NCBI GenBank assembly: GCA_038207155.1
Contig: JBBRAB010000001.1
Span: 186,001-250,000 of the forward strand
Direction of reading: 5' to 3'
Source of the DNA: FEN-1139 sp038207155
GTDB taxonomy: Bacteria; Myxococcota_A; Polyangia; Polyangiales; Polyangiaceae
Length of the DNA: 64,000 nt
Part shown: piece after piece, positions 9,299-17,151 of the stretch
Numbering within the stretch: the stretch's first letter is position 1
Layout: each line of letters opens with the position of its first letter
The notes under the pieces: generated by a model
Databases searched by the model: none
The model's input: only the letters and a program-made list of their open reading frames with translations
What the model was told of the DNA's origin: nothing
Position numbers and translations under genes: made by a program

Positions 9299-9688
9299 CT
9301 AACGCTTGAGCATCCGCGAGGCGGTGTGCTCGCCAAACTCGGCCTCGAGCAAGACATGAACCGAGCGCTCCTTCTCAGCGCGCTCCGTAGCGTCTTTGTA
9401 CTGAAACTCGATGCCCATCCCGGCTGGATTCGCTGGCGTGGCATCGTCCACCGAGGTGGTCCAGATCACCTTGCCCATGAGACGGAGTGGTTCCGGCATT
9501 CCCGGAACGGTGAGGGCAAACACGAACTCGGTTCCGATCGTCAGGGGTCGAGCGGTCGCGATGAACGTCCCCCCGCGCGAAATGTTGCGGGTGTAGTCGG
9601 CAAAGAACGTGTTGACGCGCTTGTACTCGACCTTTAGCTCGATCGGCGTGCGATCCCCGTAGCGACGCTCTGCGTCCTGGCTGGACAT
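9299..9688 (-). CDS. Stand-alone PilZ domain protein (c-di-GMP-binding type)
   Basis: This 129-residue cytoplasmic protein is a single PilZ barrel. The c-di-GMP ligand motifs are intact: RxxxR as RRYGDR close to the N-terminus and NxSxxG as NISRGG. A GMGIEF strand closes the fold. The pattern resembles the short PilZ paralogues that are abundant in myxobacteria. The ATG at 9688 is chosen because the fold begins immediately after it; the frame continues upstream into the HAD gene but is not protein-like there. It is the third gene of dnaJ-HAD-PilZ, with a two-base gap to the HAD stop codon. A second paralogue lies at 47987-48454. Confidence 0.85.
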   Translation of the reverse strand: MSSQDAERRYGDRTPIELKVEYKRVNTFFADYTRNISRGGTFIATARPLTIGTEFVFALTVPGMPEPLRLMGKVIWTTSVDDATPANPAGMGIEFQYKDATERAEKERSVHVLLEAEFGEHTASRMLKR

Positions 9689-9690
9689 AA

Positions 9691-10482
9691 CTACCGAGAC
9701 GATAGCTTTCCTTCGCGGTCGCTGCCAAGCCCTCGCTGTTCTGACTTGGGATTCAACGGCAGGCCGAGCTTGCAAAGCACTTCGCGAAGCTCGGCCGCAT
9801 CGGTGGCCCAAGGCGTCCCTGCTGCCGCCAACGGCGCCGAGGGGGAGCCGAAGCCGATCGCCTGAAGACCTGAGGCTTGAGCTCCGAGGACATCGGCCTC
9901 GACCGAATCGCCGACGTGCACGACGCCTGCCGCAGGCACCCCGAGCCGAGCACAAAGCAGCGAAAAAATGGCTGGCTCAGGCTTCTCCATGCCAAGCAGC
10001 CCTGAATCGACCACAATTGGAAAGGTGTCCGCCCAACCAAGCGCCGTCACCAGTTCCAGGGCGCGCCCCTCAGAGTTAGTCAGGATTGCTGTCCGAACGC
10101 CGCAGGCTCCGAGCTCACTCGCTAGCTCGAACATTCCGGCGATCGGTCTCCGCCAGAGGTTCTGAACTGGCTGCTGCTGCCACAGGTAGCGGACCAGCTC
10201 CCCGACCGCATCGCATGGATCCGGGCTGATATCCCCAGTCTGAGAGGGAGCGGAGCGCCGGGCGCCGGCCCCCTGCAGCAGCGTCCGCATGAACGCGCTC
10301 CAGGCCGCCTCACCCACCTGTCCCTGGCGCTTGGCCAGGGCGTAGGCCTCCCAAGCCACCTCCGAAGCCAGGTCGAGCGACTGAGGCAGAAGGCTCCAGC
10401 CCTGCTCACGACAGCGCTCGGCCAGAAAGGCCGTGTCTAGCTCGACCAACGTCTGCCCGAGATCGAAGCTGACCGCGCGCAA
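9691..10482 (-). CDS. HAD-superfamily hydrolase
   Basis: This 263-residue protein is a haloacid dehalogenase-type hydrolase. Motif I is FDLGQTLVEL at the N-terminus, motif II is ILTNSEGRA, and motifs III/IV are MEKPEPAIF followed by VVHVGDSVEADVLGA. In motif I the second Asp of DxDxT is replaced by Gly. That residue normally acts as the acid in phosphatases, so substrate turnover may differ or be weak. The helical cap between motifs I and II (about 25-110) is of the C1 type. The start is a TTG one base after the dnaJ stop codon, so the gene is coupled to dnaJ. The substrate is unknown. Confidence 0.83.
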   Translation of the reverse strand: MRAVSFDLGQTLVELDTAFLAERCREQGWSLLPQSLDLASEVAWEAYALAKRQGQVGEAAWSAFMRTLLQGAGARRSAPSQTGDISPDPCDAVGELVRYLWQQQPVQNLWRRPIAGMFELASELGACGVRTAILTNSEGRALELVTALGWADTFPIVVDSGLLGMEKPEPAIFSLLCARLGVPAAGVVHVGDSVEADVLGAQASGLQAIGFGSPSAPLAAAGTPWATDAAELREVLCKLGLPLNPKSEQRGLGSDREGKLSSR

Positions 10483-10483
10483 G

Positions 10484-11575
10484 CTAGAACCAACCCTTCA
10501 AGCGATCGAGAAAACCGCGCTGCTCAGGCTGCGAGCTGGCCCCAAGCTCAGCCGAGAGTTCTTCGATCAGTCCCCGAGCGCGACTGCTCAGCTGGCGCGG
10601 GATCTCGAGCTGCATTTCCACGAGTTGATCTCCCGAGCCCGAGCTCGAGAGTCGTGGGACGCCCTTGCCCCGCATGCGCAGCACGTGACCAGGCTGCGTC
10701 GCGGGGGGAATTCTCAGACGAGCACGACCATTGAGGGTAGGCACCTCAAGCTCGGTCCCGAGTGCCGCCTGTGGAAAGGTGATCGGTACCTTGCAGATCA
10801 GATCATCACCGACACGCTTGAAAAACTCATGGTCGGCGACCTCAACGGTCAGGTGCAGATCTCCTGCTGGGCGCTGAGCTTCCGGGCGGCTACCAGCAGC
10901 GCGGATGGTGCGGGTCGCCCCGGGCTCAATGCCGGCCGGAAGCTCCACCTCCTGCGTCCGACGAATGCCGATCGTGCCGTCGCCGCGGCAGGTCGTGCAG
11001 GCCCGAACAAAGCGCCGCCCAACCCCACGACAATGGCTGCAAGGCCGCTCAAAGGCCATCGCGAGCATGCCGCCAAGCGGTCGCTGCTTGCCCCGCCCCT
11101 CACAGGCGCCGCACTTCGCGGAGACCGAGCCCGGCTCGCCCCCCTGACCTGCGCAGCGCGCGCAGAGTTCTTTGGCATCAAACTGGACGGTCTTCGTGCA
11201 GCCGCGCACGGATTCCTCGAAGGTCAGCTTCACCGAGAGACGCACGTCGCCGGCGCGCTTGGGGCGAATCCCGACCGCCCCCAGCAGATCGCCGAACAGT
11301 CCGTCCATGTTGACGAACTCCGAGATGTCGATGTTGCTCGGGTCAAATCCACCCGGTCGAAACGCTGCATCGCCAAACCGATCCCAAGCCGCACGCTTCT
11401 GCGGATCGCTCAGGACTTGATAGGCTTGGTTGAGTTCCGTAAAACGCGCTTGCGCCGAAGGATCATCCAGATTTTTGTCGGGATGATGGATCGCGGCCAC
11501 GCGTCGAAACGCTGCCTTCAATTCGGCATCGTCAGCATTGCGGCTCACACCGAGGAGCTCGTAGGGGTCACGCAC
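10484..11575 (-). CDS. dnaJ: DnaJ-type (class A) J-domain co-chaperone
   Basis: The protein is about 363 residues from the GTG at 11575 (MRDPYELLGVSRNA...); a GTG at 11593 is also possible. The J domain has the HPD tripeptide that stimulates DnaK ATPase (IHHPDKN). A short linker without the usual long Gly/Phe region follows. Next comes the zinc-binding domain with four CxxCxGxG repeats (CARCAGQG, CGACEGRG, CSHCRGVG, CTTCRGDG), then the two C-terminal substrate-binding barrels. No dnaK or grpE is adjacent, so this may be a secondary DnaJ. It heads a three-gene run with the HAD and PilZ genes and is divergent from proC. Confidence 0.93.
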   Translation of the reverse strand: MRDPYELLGVSRNADDAELKAAFRRVAAIHHPDKNLDDPSAQARFTELNQAYQVLSDPQKRAAWDRFGDAAFRPGGFDPSNIDISEFVNMDGLFGDLLGAVGIRPKRAGDVRLSVKLTFEESVRGCTKTVQFDAKELCARCAGQGGEPGSVSAKCGACEGRGKQRPLGGMLAMAFERPCSHCRGVGRRFVRACTTCRGDGTIGIRRTQEVELPAGIEPGATRTIRAAGSRPEAQRPAGDLHLTVEVADHEFFKRVGDDLICKVPITFPQAALGTELEVPTLNGRARLRIPPATQPGHVLRMRGKGVPRLSSSGSGDQLVEMQLEIPRQLSSRARGLIEELSAELGASSQPEQRGFLDRLKGWF

Positions 11576-11754
11576 GGGGCCTCGGTCTAGCACGCCGCCG
11601 ACCGACAGGCCTCCACGCCGCGCAGGAGTTCGAAATCTTGTTCCGCTACCCCGCAATTCCCGAGCGACGCCCGCAACGAGCCGCGCAGCCCTGCTCCGAG
11701 CAGCTCTTGCGACGATGCCGGGCTTGGGGGATGGTTCGTCTCAACGGAGAGTTC

Positions 11755-12576
11755 ATGCAACACGTCAAACTCGGCTTTCTCGGTGCTGGCAACATGGGCG
11801 GCGCAATTCTTCAAGGCGTCTTTGCCTCAGGCGGCCTGCCCCCAGCTTTGCTTCGTGCGTGCGATACCAACGCGGCGGCCCTGGAGCAGCTGCGCGACAC
11901 GCTCGGCATCGAAACCACCAGCGACGCCAGCGAGCTGCTCGGCTGGGCGGACGTCGTCCTGCTGGCGCTCAAACCCCAGGTGATCCCAACCGTGTTGCCA
12001 ACCCTCAAGGCCGCTTGGCGACCTGGCACGCTGGTCATCTCAGTCGCGGCAGGCCTAACAACCTCAGCCCTCCAAGCTCTCCTGCCTGATGGTTTGCGCG
12101 TCGTGCGCACGATGCCCAATACGCCGGCGCTAGTGCGCGCGGGCGTGACCGCGATCGCTCGGGGAGCGACCGCTACCAGCGACGACGTCACGCTAACGCG
12201 TGACCTCTTTGCGAGCGTCGGAACCAGCGTGATACTGGACGAAGCGCACCTCGACGCCGTCACAGGACTGAGTGGAAGCGGACCCGCCTACGTCCTACTC
12301 TTCATCGAAGCACTGGCTGACGGTGGCGTAAAAATGGGCCTTCCTCGCGCCACCGCACTCGAGCTCGCTCGTCAAACCGTGCTCGGCACGGCGCAGCTAC
12401 TGTGCTCGACCGGTGAACACCCTGCCAAGCTCAAAGACGCCGTCACGAGCCCTGGCGGGACGACCATCGCTGGGCTGATGGCCCTCGAAGAAGGCGCGCT
12501 GCGCTACACGGTCATGAATGCTGTGCAGTGCGCCACGCTTCGTTCGATCGAGCTGCAGCAGCCGACCAAGAAGTAG
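11755..12576 (+). CDS. proC: Pyrroline-5-carboxylate reductase
   Basis: This 273-residue enzyme performs the last step of proline synthesis, NAD(P)H-dependent reduction of 1-pyrroline-5-carboxylate. It has the Rossmann start LGFLGAGNMGGAI, the family segment RTMPNTPALVRAG, the helix GLSGSGPAYVLLFIEAL and the C-terminal TSPGGTTIAGL signature, at normal family length. ATG at 11755 is supported by a GGAGA site five bases upstream; the open frame continues further upstream without homology. The gene is convergent with the large lipoprotein gene, leaving only eight bases between the two stops. Confidence 0.96.
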   Translation: MQHVKLGFLGAGNMGGAILQGVFASGGLPPALLRACDTNAAALEQLRDTLGIETTSDASELLGWADVVLLALKPQVIPTVLPTLKAAWRPGTLVISVAAGLTTSALQALLPDGLRVVRTMPNTPALVRAGVTAIARGATATSDDVTLTRDLFASVGTSVILDEAHLDAVTGLSGSGPAYVLLFIEALADGGVKMGLPRATALELARQTVLGTAQLLCSTGEHPAKLKDAVTSPGGTTIAGLMALEEGALRYTVMNAVQCATLRSIELQQPTKK

Positions 12577-12584
12577 CTCTGCAT

Positions 12585-15530
12585 CTAAGGCTGCGGCACT
12601 ACCCAGGCCGCGGCCGCTGCGCATTGGAGTGCCCGTCGGCGCCCCTCGGGATCGATGCTCTGGGCGGGAATCGCCCGAGGCTGGGGAACCGCACTCACCG
12701 TGAGGTTAAGCGGCTGATCGTCGGCGGCGTAGAGCGTGAGCCGCTCGAGGCAGCTCCCTTGAGCGCTCACGCGAATTCGCGCGAACACCCGGGCTGGCGC
12801 GGGCTCTCCCGGCTCAAGCCCGGAAGCGTCAAGCCAGCTGCTGACCGAAGTGTTGAGCAGCCAACCGTGATCGAAGGGTTCGCAGACACGCGGCGCGCCC
12901 TTCAGGTTGACCTGCAGAGGAGCCTCGAACGCGCCGGTTGCAGGCGAAAAGGGATAGAGCAACGGCTCGCTTTTGCCCGCGGTCGAACGGACGACGACAG
13001 CGAGGGCCCCTGCCCGATCGTCACGTGTCAGCTCAAGCGAGCTTGCCCGGCTCAACTGAGACGGACGCCAGAGTTCTCTGCCGCCTTGGCCATCGAGCGC
13101 ATAGAGAGCATCCGAGAGCCAGTACCACCCCTGCGTCAAACGCACGGGATGGACGGGCCCTGGGCTAGTCGAGCCTTCCATGGTCAACGGCTGCAAGGCG
13201 CGGCCCGCCTCGAACAACCAGTAGTGGCGGTCGTCGTCAGGCCCGAGTCGAATCACTCCCCCAAAACCCCCCGGCTCCAACTCAAGACTCACGGGGCTCG
13301 CCAGGGTGCCGTAACGCGGATGCCCGAAGAGTCTTGCCGCGACGCCCAAGGACGCAAACGGCAGTTGCGGTGCGATCGACTCGTCAATGCCTTGCGACGA
13401 CAGGTGGTCAACGAACCTGAGCCGCAGCTCACCGTGGAGTCCGGATGAGGTCTCTGCCAAGCGAGCATAGAGCCTACCGGCTCCGCGATCATTTCTGACG
13501 CCCCGATCAAACCCGAGGTAGCCCGGCCCCAGCTTGGGCGCGCGCTGTCCGTAAAATGCCCGCCACTCGAGGCTATCGAGCGGGGCATCAAGCGCGCCCG
13601 TGTCGAGCGACGTGCGCGCCGAGCTCCGATCCGCGCCCGCAGGTCCCGCCATGGGCGGACCCGCGCTCGGACCGAGCAAGCGGCAGACGAGCCGCTCACG
13701 CGGCGCCGAACCGGGCAGAGCGAGCAGTCGCTTGGGGGCCTCGACGACGGTGAATGCAACCGGGTGGGCAGCGCTGCTTTGCCAGCCCACACGGCGCCAG
13801 GCTCCCAGTCGACATCCCACCGAGCTGCAGCCAAATTGCTGCACATCTTCGCTTTTTTCCGGTTTTTTTGACAAACCGACTGGCACCTGGACGTCAGTGA
13901 ACTGCGCCCCATGGTCGAGCGTTTCCAGTGCGCGATCTGAAGCGAGTAGGACCAAGGCGCGACGCTCAGCGAACAGCGCGAGCCTAACCTGGTGAAGGAC
14001 CGGGCCAACGTCAAAACCTCCATCACGCTCGATGCGAATCGCTCCGAAGTCACCTTGCGTGACGCCCCAGAACTCCAACTGCTGACGGTCCCCATTCGGA
14101 ACCGCCGCCAGGTTAGCAAGACCGAGAAACTCAGCGTCGGCGGCCGGCAACTCGCGCCGCGGCTTGAGCGCAAAGCGCTGTTGCTTCACGGGCAGCTCCA
14201 GCACGCCCGCGTGTTTACCCTCGGGAGGTGTGACTCCCGCGACCTCGCCGTCAGCGAACAGGGCGGGAACAGCCGTCGCGGACAACGCTACGCTCGATGG
14301 TACCGAGCCGAACGGGACGAGGCAGTAGGACCGTTGTCGAGAGTCTGGCAACGGGTGCTCGCTGCCACGACAGCTCCCTTCGAGCAGCGCCGAGGACTCG
14401 GAGCTTGCCACCAGACGACGCGGCCCGGTGAGTTGCGCAACTGGGCTATATTTCCCGGTGGACTCGAGTACGAACAGCGTCGTGGTCGCGGGCGACAGAC
14501 ACACAAACGCAGCACGTGAGCCGGACACGAGTCGACCCGTGCAGTCCCTTGGCCAATCGAGCGGCAGGCGCGTGCTAGACGTCACCAGCCCTGTCTCCAG
14601 CGACAGGGTCCGCAACTCAGCCCGCTCCACGTAGTAGGCAGAGCGCTCGTCGAAAGTGACTCCGCGCTCGACGGCTCGATCGAAAGCGCTGCGAAACGGC
14701 GGCTCGAGTCGTACGGCAGCTCGTCGCGGCGCTGGCTGCAATTCGCCGTCAATTCCCAGCAGCAAGTCTTCGCCGCGCGCCCTCAGAAGCAAGTGATCGC
14801 CCTGAAGCTCCAAACGCTCGACGGAACGACCGAAGGGCTGCCAGGTGCGACCGGCGTCGTGCGTCGACAGAGGGCCGCGAAACGGCTCGAGCCAGAGCGC
14901 GACGCGCTCGCTCAGCGCGGCATAGCTCTGAGCAGAAGGAGGCGGACCCGTGAGAGGCGCGAGAGTCAACTCGAGCGTATCGAGGTTCAGTACTTGTGAC
15001 GCTCGGTCGTCGAGCGCCAGAAAGACTCCGGATAATCCAACCGTCAACCCCGTCACGCGCCGCGGCACGCGCCCGAGCGGATGCAACTCGGAGCTGAAGC
15101 TGGCAGCGCGAAATAGCCAGGTATCACTAGTTGAACTGACAGCAAACAGCCAGCCATGCCCTAAGCGCGCGGGGATTTCCAGAGCCTCCACCGAGCGGGC
15201 GATGGGGAACCACTGGGCAGCACTGCGGGGCACTCCCAAAGGCGACAACTCCGCGCGCACGCCCGCGTGGATCCAAACCTGGTTTTTCCCGGAATCGCGA
15301 CGCGGACCGAGCTCGGCATGGCTAAGCGGAGGAAACAGTGAACCCGGCAAACTCAGTGGCTCCGCGGGCGGCAGCCTAACCAGACTGCTCGCTCCCGCTA
15401 GGCCTACCGCCGACGCAGCTCCGGGGGCTCGCGCCGAGCCGCAACTGAGTAGCCAAGCGGACAGCACCATCGCGCTCAATCCACGAAGGCTGCTCAGCCC
15501 GCCGCGACCAACGACGCGCACGCGACGCAC
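12585..15530 (-). CDS. Very large beta-propeller-like lipoprotein, function unknown
   Basis: The GTG at 15530, four bases after the Fur-family stop codon, gives a 981-residue protein. It has a basic n-region, a hydrophobic core and the lipobox LSAWLLSC (Cys about 30). The mature part is rich in short strands and Arg/Leu/Ser. It contains Asp-box-like elements such as STHDAGRTWQPF and LETLDHGAQF, as seen in BNR/sortilin-like propellers, so a multi-bladed propeller exposed outside the inner membrane is likely. The tight spacing suggests cotranscription with the Fur-family regulator and hence possible metal or stress control. Two A-rich runs in the coding strand (complement of 13853-13858 and 13863-13869) stand out in this GC-rich gene. 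I do not recognise a named family. Confidence 0.72.
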   Translation of the reverse strand: MRRVRVVGRGGLSSLRGLSAMVLSAWLLSCGSARAPGAASAVGLAGASSLVRLPPAEPLSLPGSLFPPLSHAELGPRRDSGKNQVWIHAGVRAELSPLGVPRSAAQWFPIARSVEALEIPARLGHGWLFAVSSTSDTWLFRAASFSSELHPLGRVPRRVTGLTVGLSGVFLALDDRASQVLNLDTLELTLAPLTGPPPSAQSYAALSERVALWLEPFRGPLSTHDAGRTWQPFGRSVERLELQGDHLLLRARGEDLLLGIDGELQPAPRRAAVRLEPPFRSAFDRAVERGVTFDERSAYYVERAELRTLSLETGLVTSSTRLPLDWPRDCTGRLVSGSRAAFVCLSPATTTLFVLESTGKYSPVAQLTGPRRLVASSESSALLEGSCRGSEHPLPDSRQRSYCLVPFGSVPSSVALSATAVPALFADGEVAGVTPPEGKHAGVLELPVKQQRFALKPRRELPAADAEFLGLANLAAVPNGDRQQLEFWGVTQGDFGAIRIERDGGFDVGPVLHQVRLALFAERRALVLLASDRALETLDHGAQFTDVQVPVGLSKKPEKSEDVQQFGCSSVGCRLGAWRRVGWQSSAAHPVAFTVVEAPKRLLALPGSAPRERLVCRLLGPSAGPPMAGPAGADRSSARTSLDTGALDAPLDSLEWRAFYGQRAPKLGPGYLGFDRGVRNDRGAGRLYARLAETSSGLHGELRLRFVDHLSSQGIDESIAPQLPFASLGVAARLFGHPRYGTLASPVSLELEPGGFGGVIRLGPDDDRHYWLFEAGRALQPLTMEGSTSPGPVHPVRLTQGWYWLSDALYALDGQGGRELWRPSQLSRASSLELTRDDRAGALAVVVRSTAGKSEPLLYPFSPATGAFEAPLQVNLKGAPRVCEPFDHGWLLNTSVSSWLDASGLEPGEPAPARVFARIRVSAQGSCLERLTLYAADDQPLNLTVSAVPQPRAIPAQSIDPEGRRRALQCAAAAAWVVPQP

Positions 15531-15534
15531 AGCG

Positions 15535-15969
15535 CTAAGCCCCAACGCAGGTATTGCAGCGTCCACGCAGCTGGACCTCCGCCACTTCACGCAGCGTGGC
15601 CTCCCCCGACAGCGACACCGCACCTTCTGGCAAACAGACGATCTCTCCGCAACCAGTGCACACGAAGTGGGCGTGTTGCCCGTGAGTCGGAGCTTGACCG
15701 CGTGGCAGCTCATAACGCCAGACGCCATCGCCAAGCTGGGTCCGAACGAGCAGTCCGGCCTCGCTCAGCGTCATGAGGTTACGATAGACCGTGGCACGGT
15801 CCAGGCTCACGTTGGCAAGTTGTTCAGTGAGTTCAGGATGACTAATCGGCGAGACGGTGCGCGACAGCTCCTCCAGAAGGCTCATGCGTTGCTCGGTGAC
15901 CCGTAAGCCACGCCCCGCGAGCAGCGCGCGTAGCGCGTCACGGCCGAGGGCCTGGGTCGGGCGAGTCAT
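15535..15969 (-). CDS. Fur-family transcriptional regulator
   Basis: This 144-residue regulator has an N-terminal winged helix with the recognition helix LDRATVYRNLMTLSEAGLL. The C-terminal dimerisation domain carries the metal-site residues HGQHAHF, the CTGCGE pair and a final CNTC pair. Together these form the structural CxxC zinc site plus a His-rich sensory site. The family includes Fur, Zur, PerR and Mur, and the sequence alone does not decide which metal is sensed. It precedes the large lipoprotein by four bases, so it may repress its own operon. No classical Fur box was recognised upstream. Confidence 0.9.
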   Translation of the reverse strand: MTRPTQALGRDALRALLAGRGLRVTEQRMSLLEELSRTVSPISHPELTEQLANVSLDRATVYRNLMTLSEAGLLVRTQLGDGVWRYELPRGQAPTHGQHAHFVCTGCGEIVCLPEGAVSLSGEATLREVAEVQLRGRCNTCVGA

Positions 15970-16158
15970 CTGAAGCCAGGGTTGCCCAGCCCAGTCCCGT
16001 CGGCAAGCGGGAGCCGGCCATTCATCCTGAGCAGGCCCCGAATCGCGCCCGCGCGCGCGGGGCGCCTACTCGCCGGGCCAGCAAGGCTCGAGGCCTGCTC
16101 CTGGGAAGTTCGCCTAGGGCTTACCCTTAGGGGGCCCTCGTGGCACCATCGGGACCCC

Positions 16159-17151
16159 ATGTCGTCCCAGCGTCCGTTTTCGCCCGCCGCCGAAGAGGTA
16201 CTAGGTCGCTACTTCCCCGTGCTGGATCACGGCTTTGTTGCGCTGGTCGACTACATGGGGACTGACGAGTGCATCGAGCGCTCCGCGCGGGTCAGCTACG
16301 GCTACGGTACCCGTCAGACGCAGCAGACCCGCGGACTGCTCCGCTACCTGCGCCGTCATCTGCACACCACGCCGAGCGAGATGGTGGAGCTAAAATTCCA
16401 CTGTTGCATGCCGATCTTCGTTGCCCGACAGTGGATCCGGCACCGCACCGCGAACGTCAACGAGTACTCCGGACGGTACTCATTGATGCCAATGCTGTTT
16501 TACACCCCCACTGAGGAGCAGCTGCAAAAGCAAAGCTCGCGCAACAATCAGGGGCGCTCTGGGGAGCCGGTCGATCCCGCGCTCTATGCGCGCGCCAAGG
16601 AGCGCTGGGAAGAGGGTCGCGCCCAGGTTCAGTCGACCTACGAGTGGCTCACCGAGCAGGATGTGGCGCGCGAGCTGGCCCGCATCGATCTCCCACTTTC
16701 AGCCTACACTCAGTGGTACTGGAAGATTGATCTGCATAACCTGCTGCATTTTCTCAAGCTGCGCGCCGATCCCCATGCCCAGTGGGAGATTCAGGAGTTC
16801 GGTCGGGTCATGGCTGGCCTGGTGCGCCGCGTAGCACCGCTGAGCTACGAAGCCTGGATCGACTACGACGTCTGCGGGGCCAAGCTCAGTCGCATGGAGC
16901 TCGAGGCCATCCGCTCGCTGCTCACGCCAACGCAAGACGGCGGAGTGGCGGTCAAACCCGACGCCAAGTTGAGCGCAGAACAGTTGATGGGCCTCGGACT
17001 CAGTCGGCGCGAGGTTGAGGAATTCGGCGAGAAGCTCGTGCACCAGAGCACGCCCGAGTTTGAAGTCACCCCCGAGTCGGGCCTGGAGCCCGAGGTATTC
17101 GAAGCTCGCTTCAGTGAAGCAGTGCCGCGTCATCAGGCTCGCAAGCCCTAG
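16159..17151 (+). CDS. thyX: FAD-dependent thymidylate synthase ThyX
   Basis: This 330-residue enzyme makes dTMP from dUMP using methylenetetrahydrofolate and a flavin. The ThyX signature RHRTANVNEYSGRYS (RHRxxxxxxxS) is intact and is preceded by MPIFVARQWIRH. ATG at 16159 starts the conserved region; the frame runs further upstream without recognisable sequence. At 330 residues it is longer than the common 220-260. The extra residues are mainly a C-terminal tail beyond about 250, with Lys/Glu-rich helices and a final RHQARKP. Its TAG stop overlaps the TAG of the opposite response-regulator gene, so both stops share the palindrome CTAG at 17148-17151. Confidence 0.95.
   Translation: MSSQRPFSPAAEEVLGRYFPVLDHGFVALVDYMGTDECIERSARVSYGYGTRQTQQTRGLLRYLRRHLHTTPSEMVELKFHCCMPIFVARQWIRHRTANVNEYSGRYSLMPMLFYTPTEEQLQKQSSRNNQGRSGEPVDPALYARAKERWEEGRAQVQSTYEWLTEQDVARELARIDLPLSAYTQWYWKIDLHNLLHFLKLRADPHAQWEIQEFGRVMAGLVRRVAPLSYEAWIDYDVCGAKLSRMELEAIRSLLTPTQDGGVAVKPDAKLSAEQLMGLGLSRREVEEFGEKLVHQSTPEFEVTPESGLEPEVFEARFSEAVPRHQARKP

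Noticed and set aside
10433..11590. Open frame of about 385 codons antisense to dnaJ
   Set aside because: Opposite the conserved J-domain gene; the composition is that of a GC-bias shadow.
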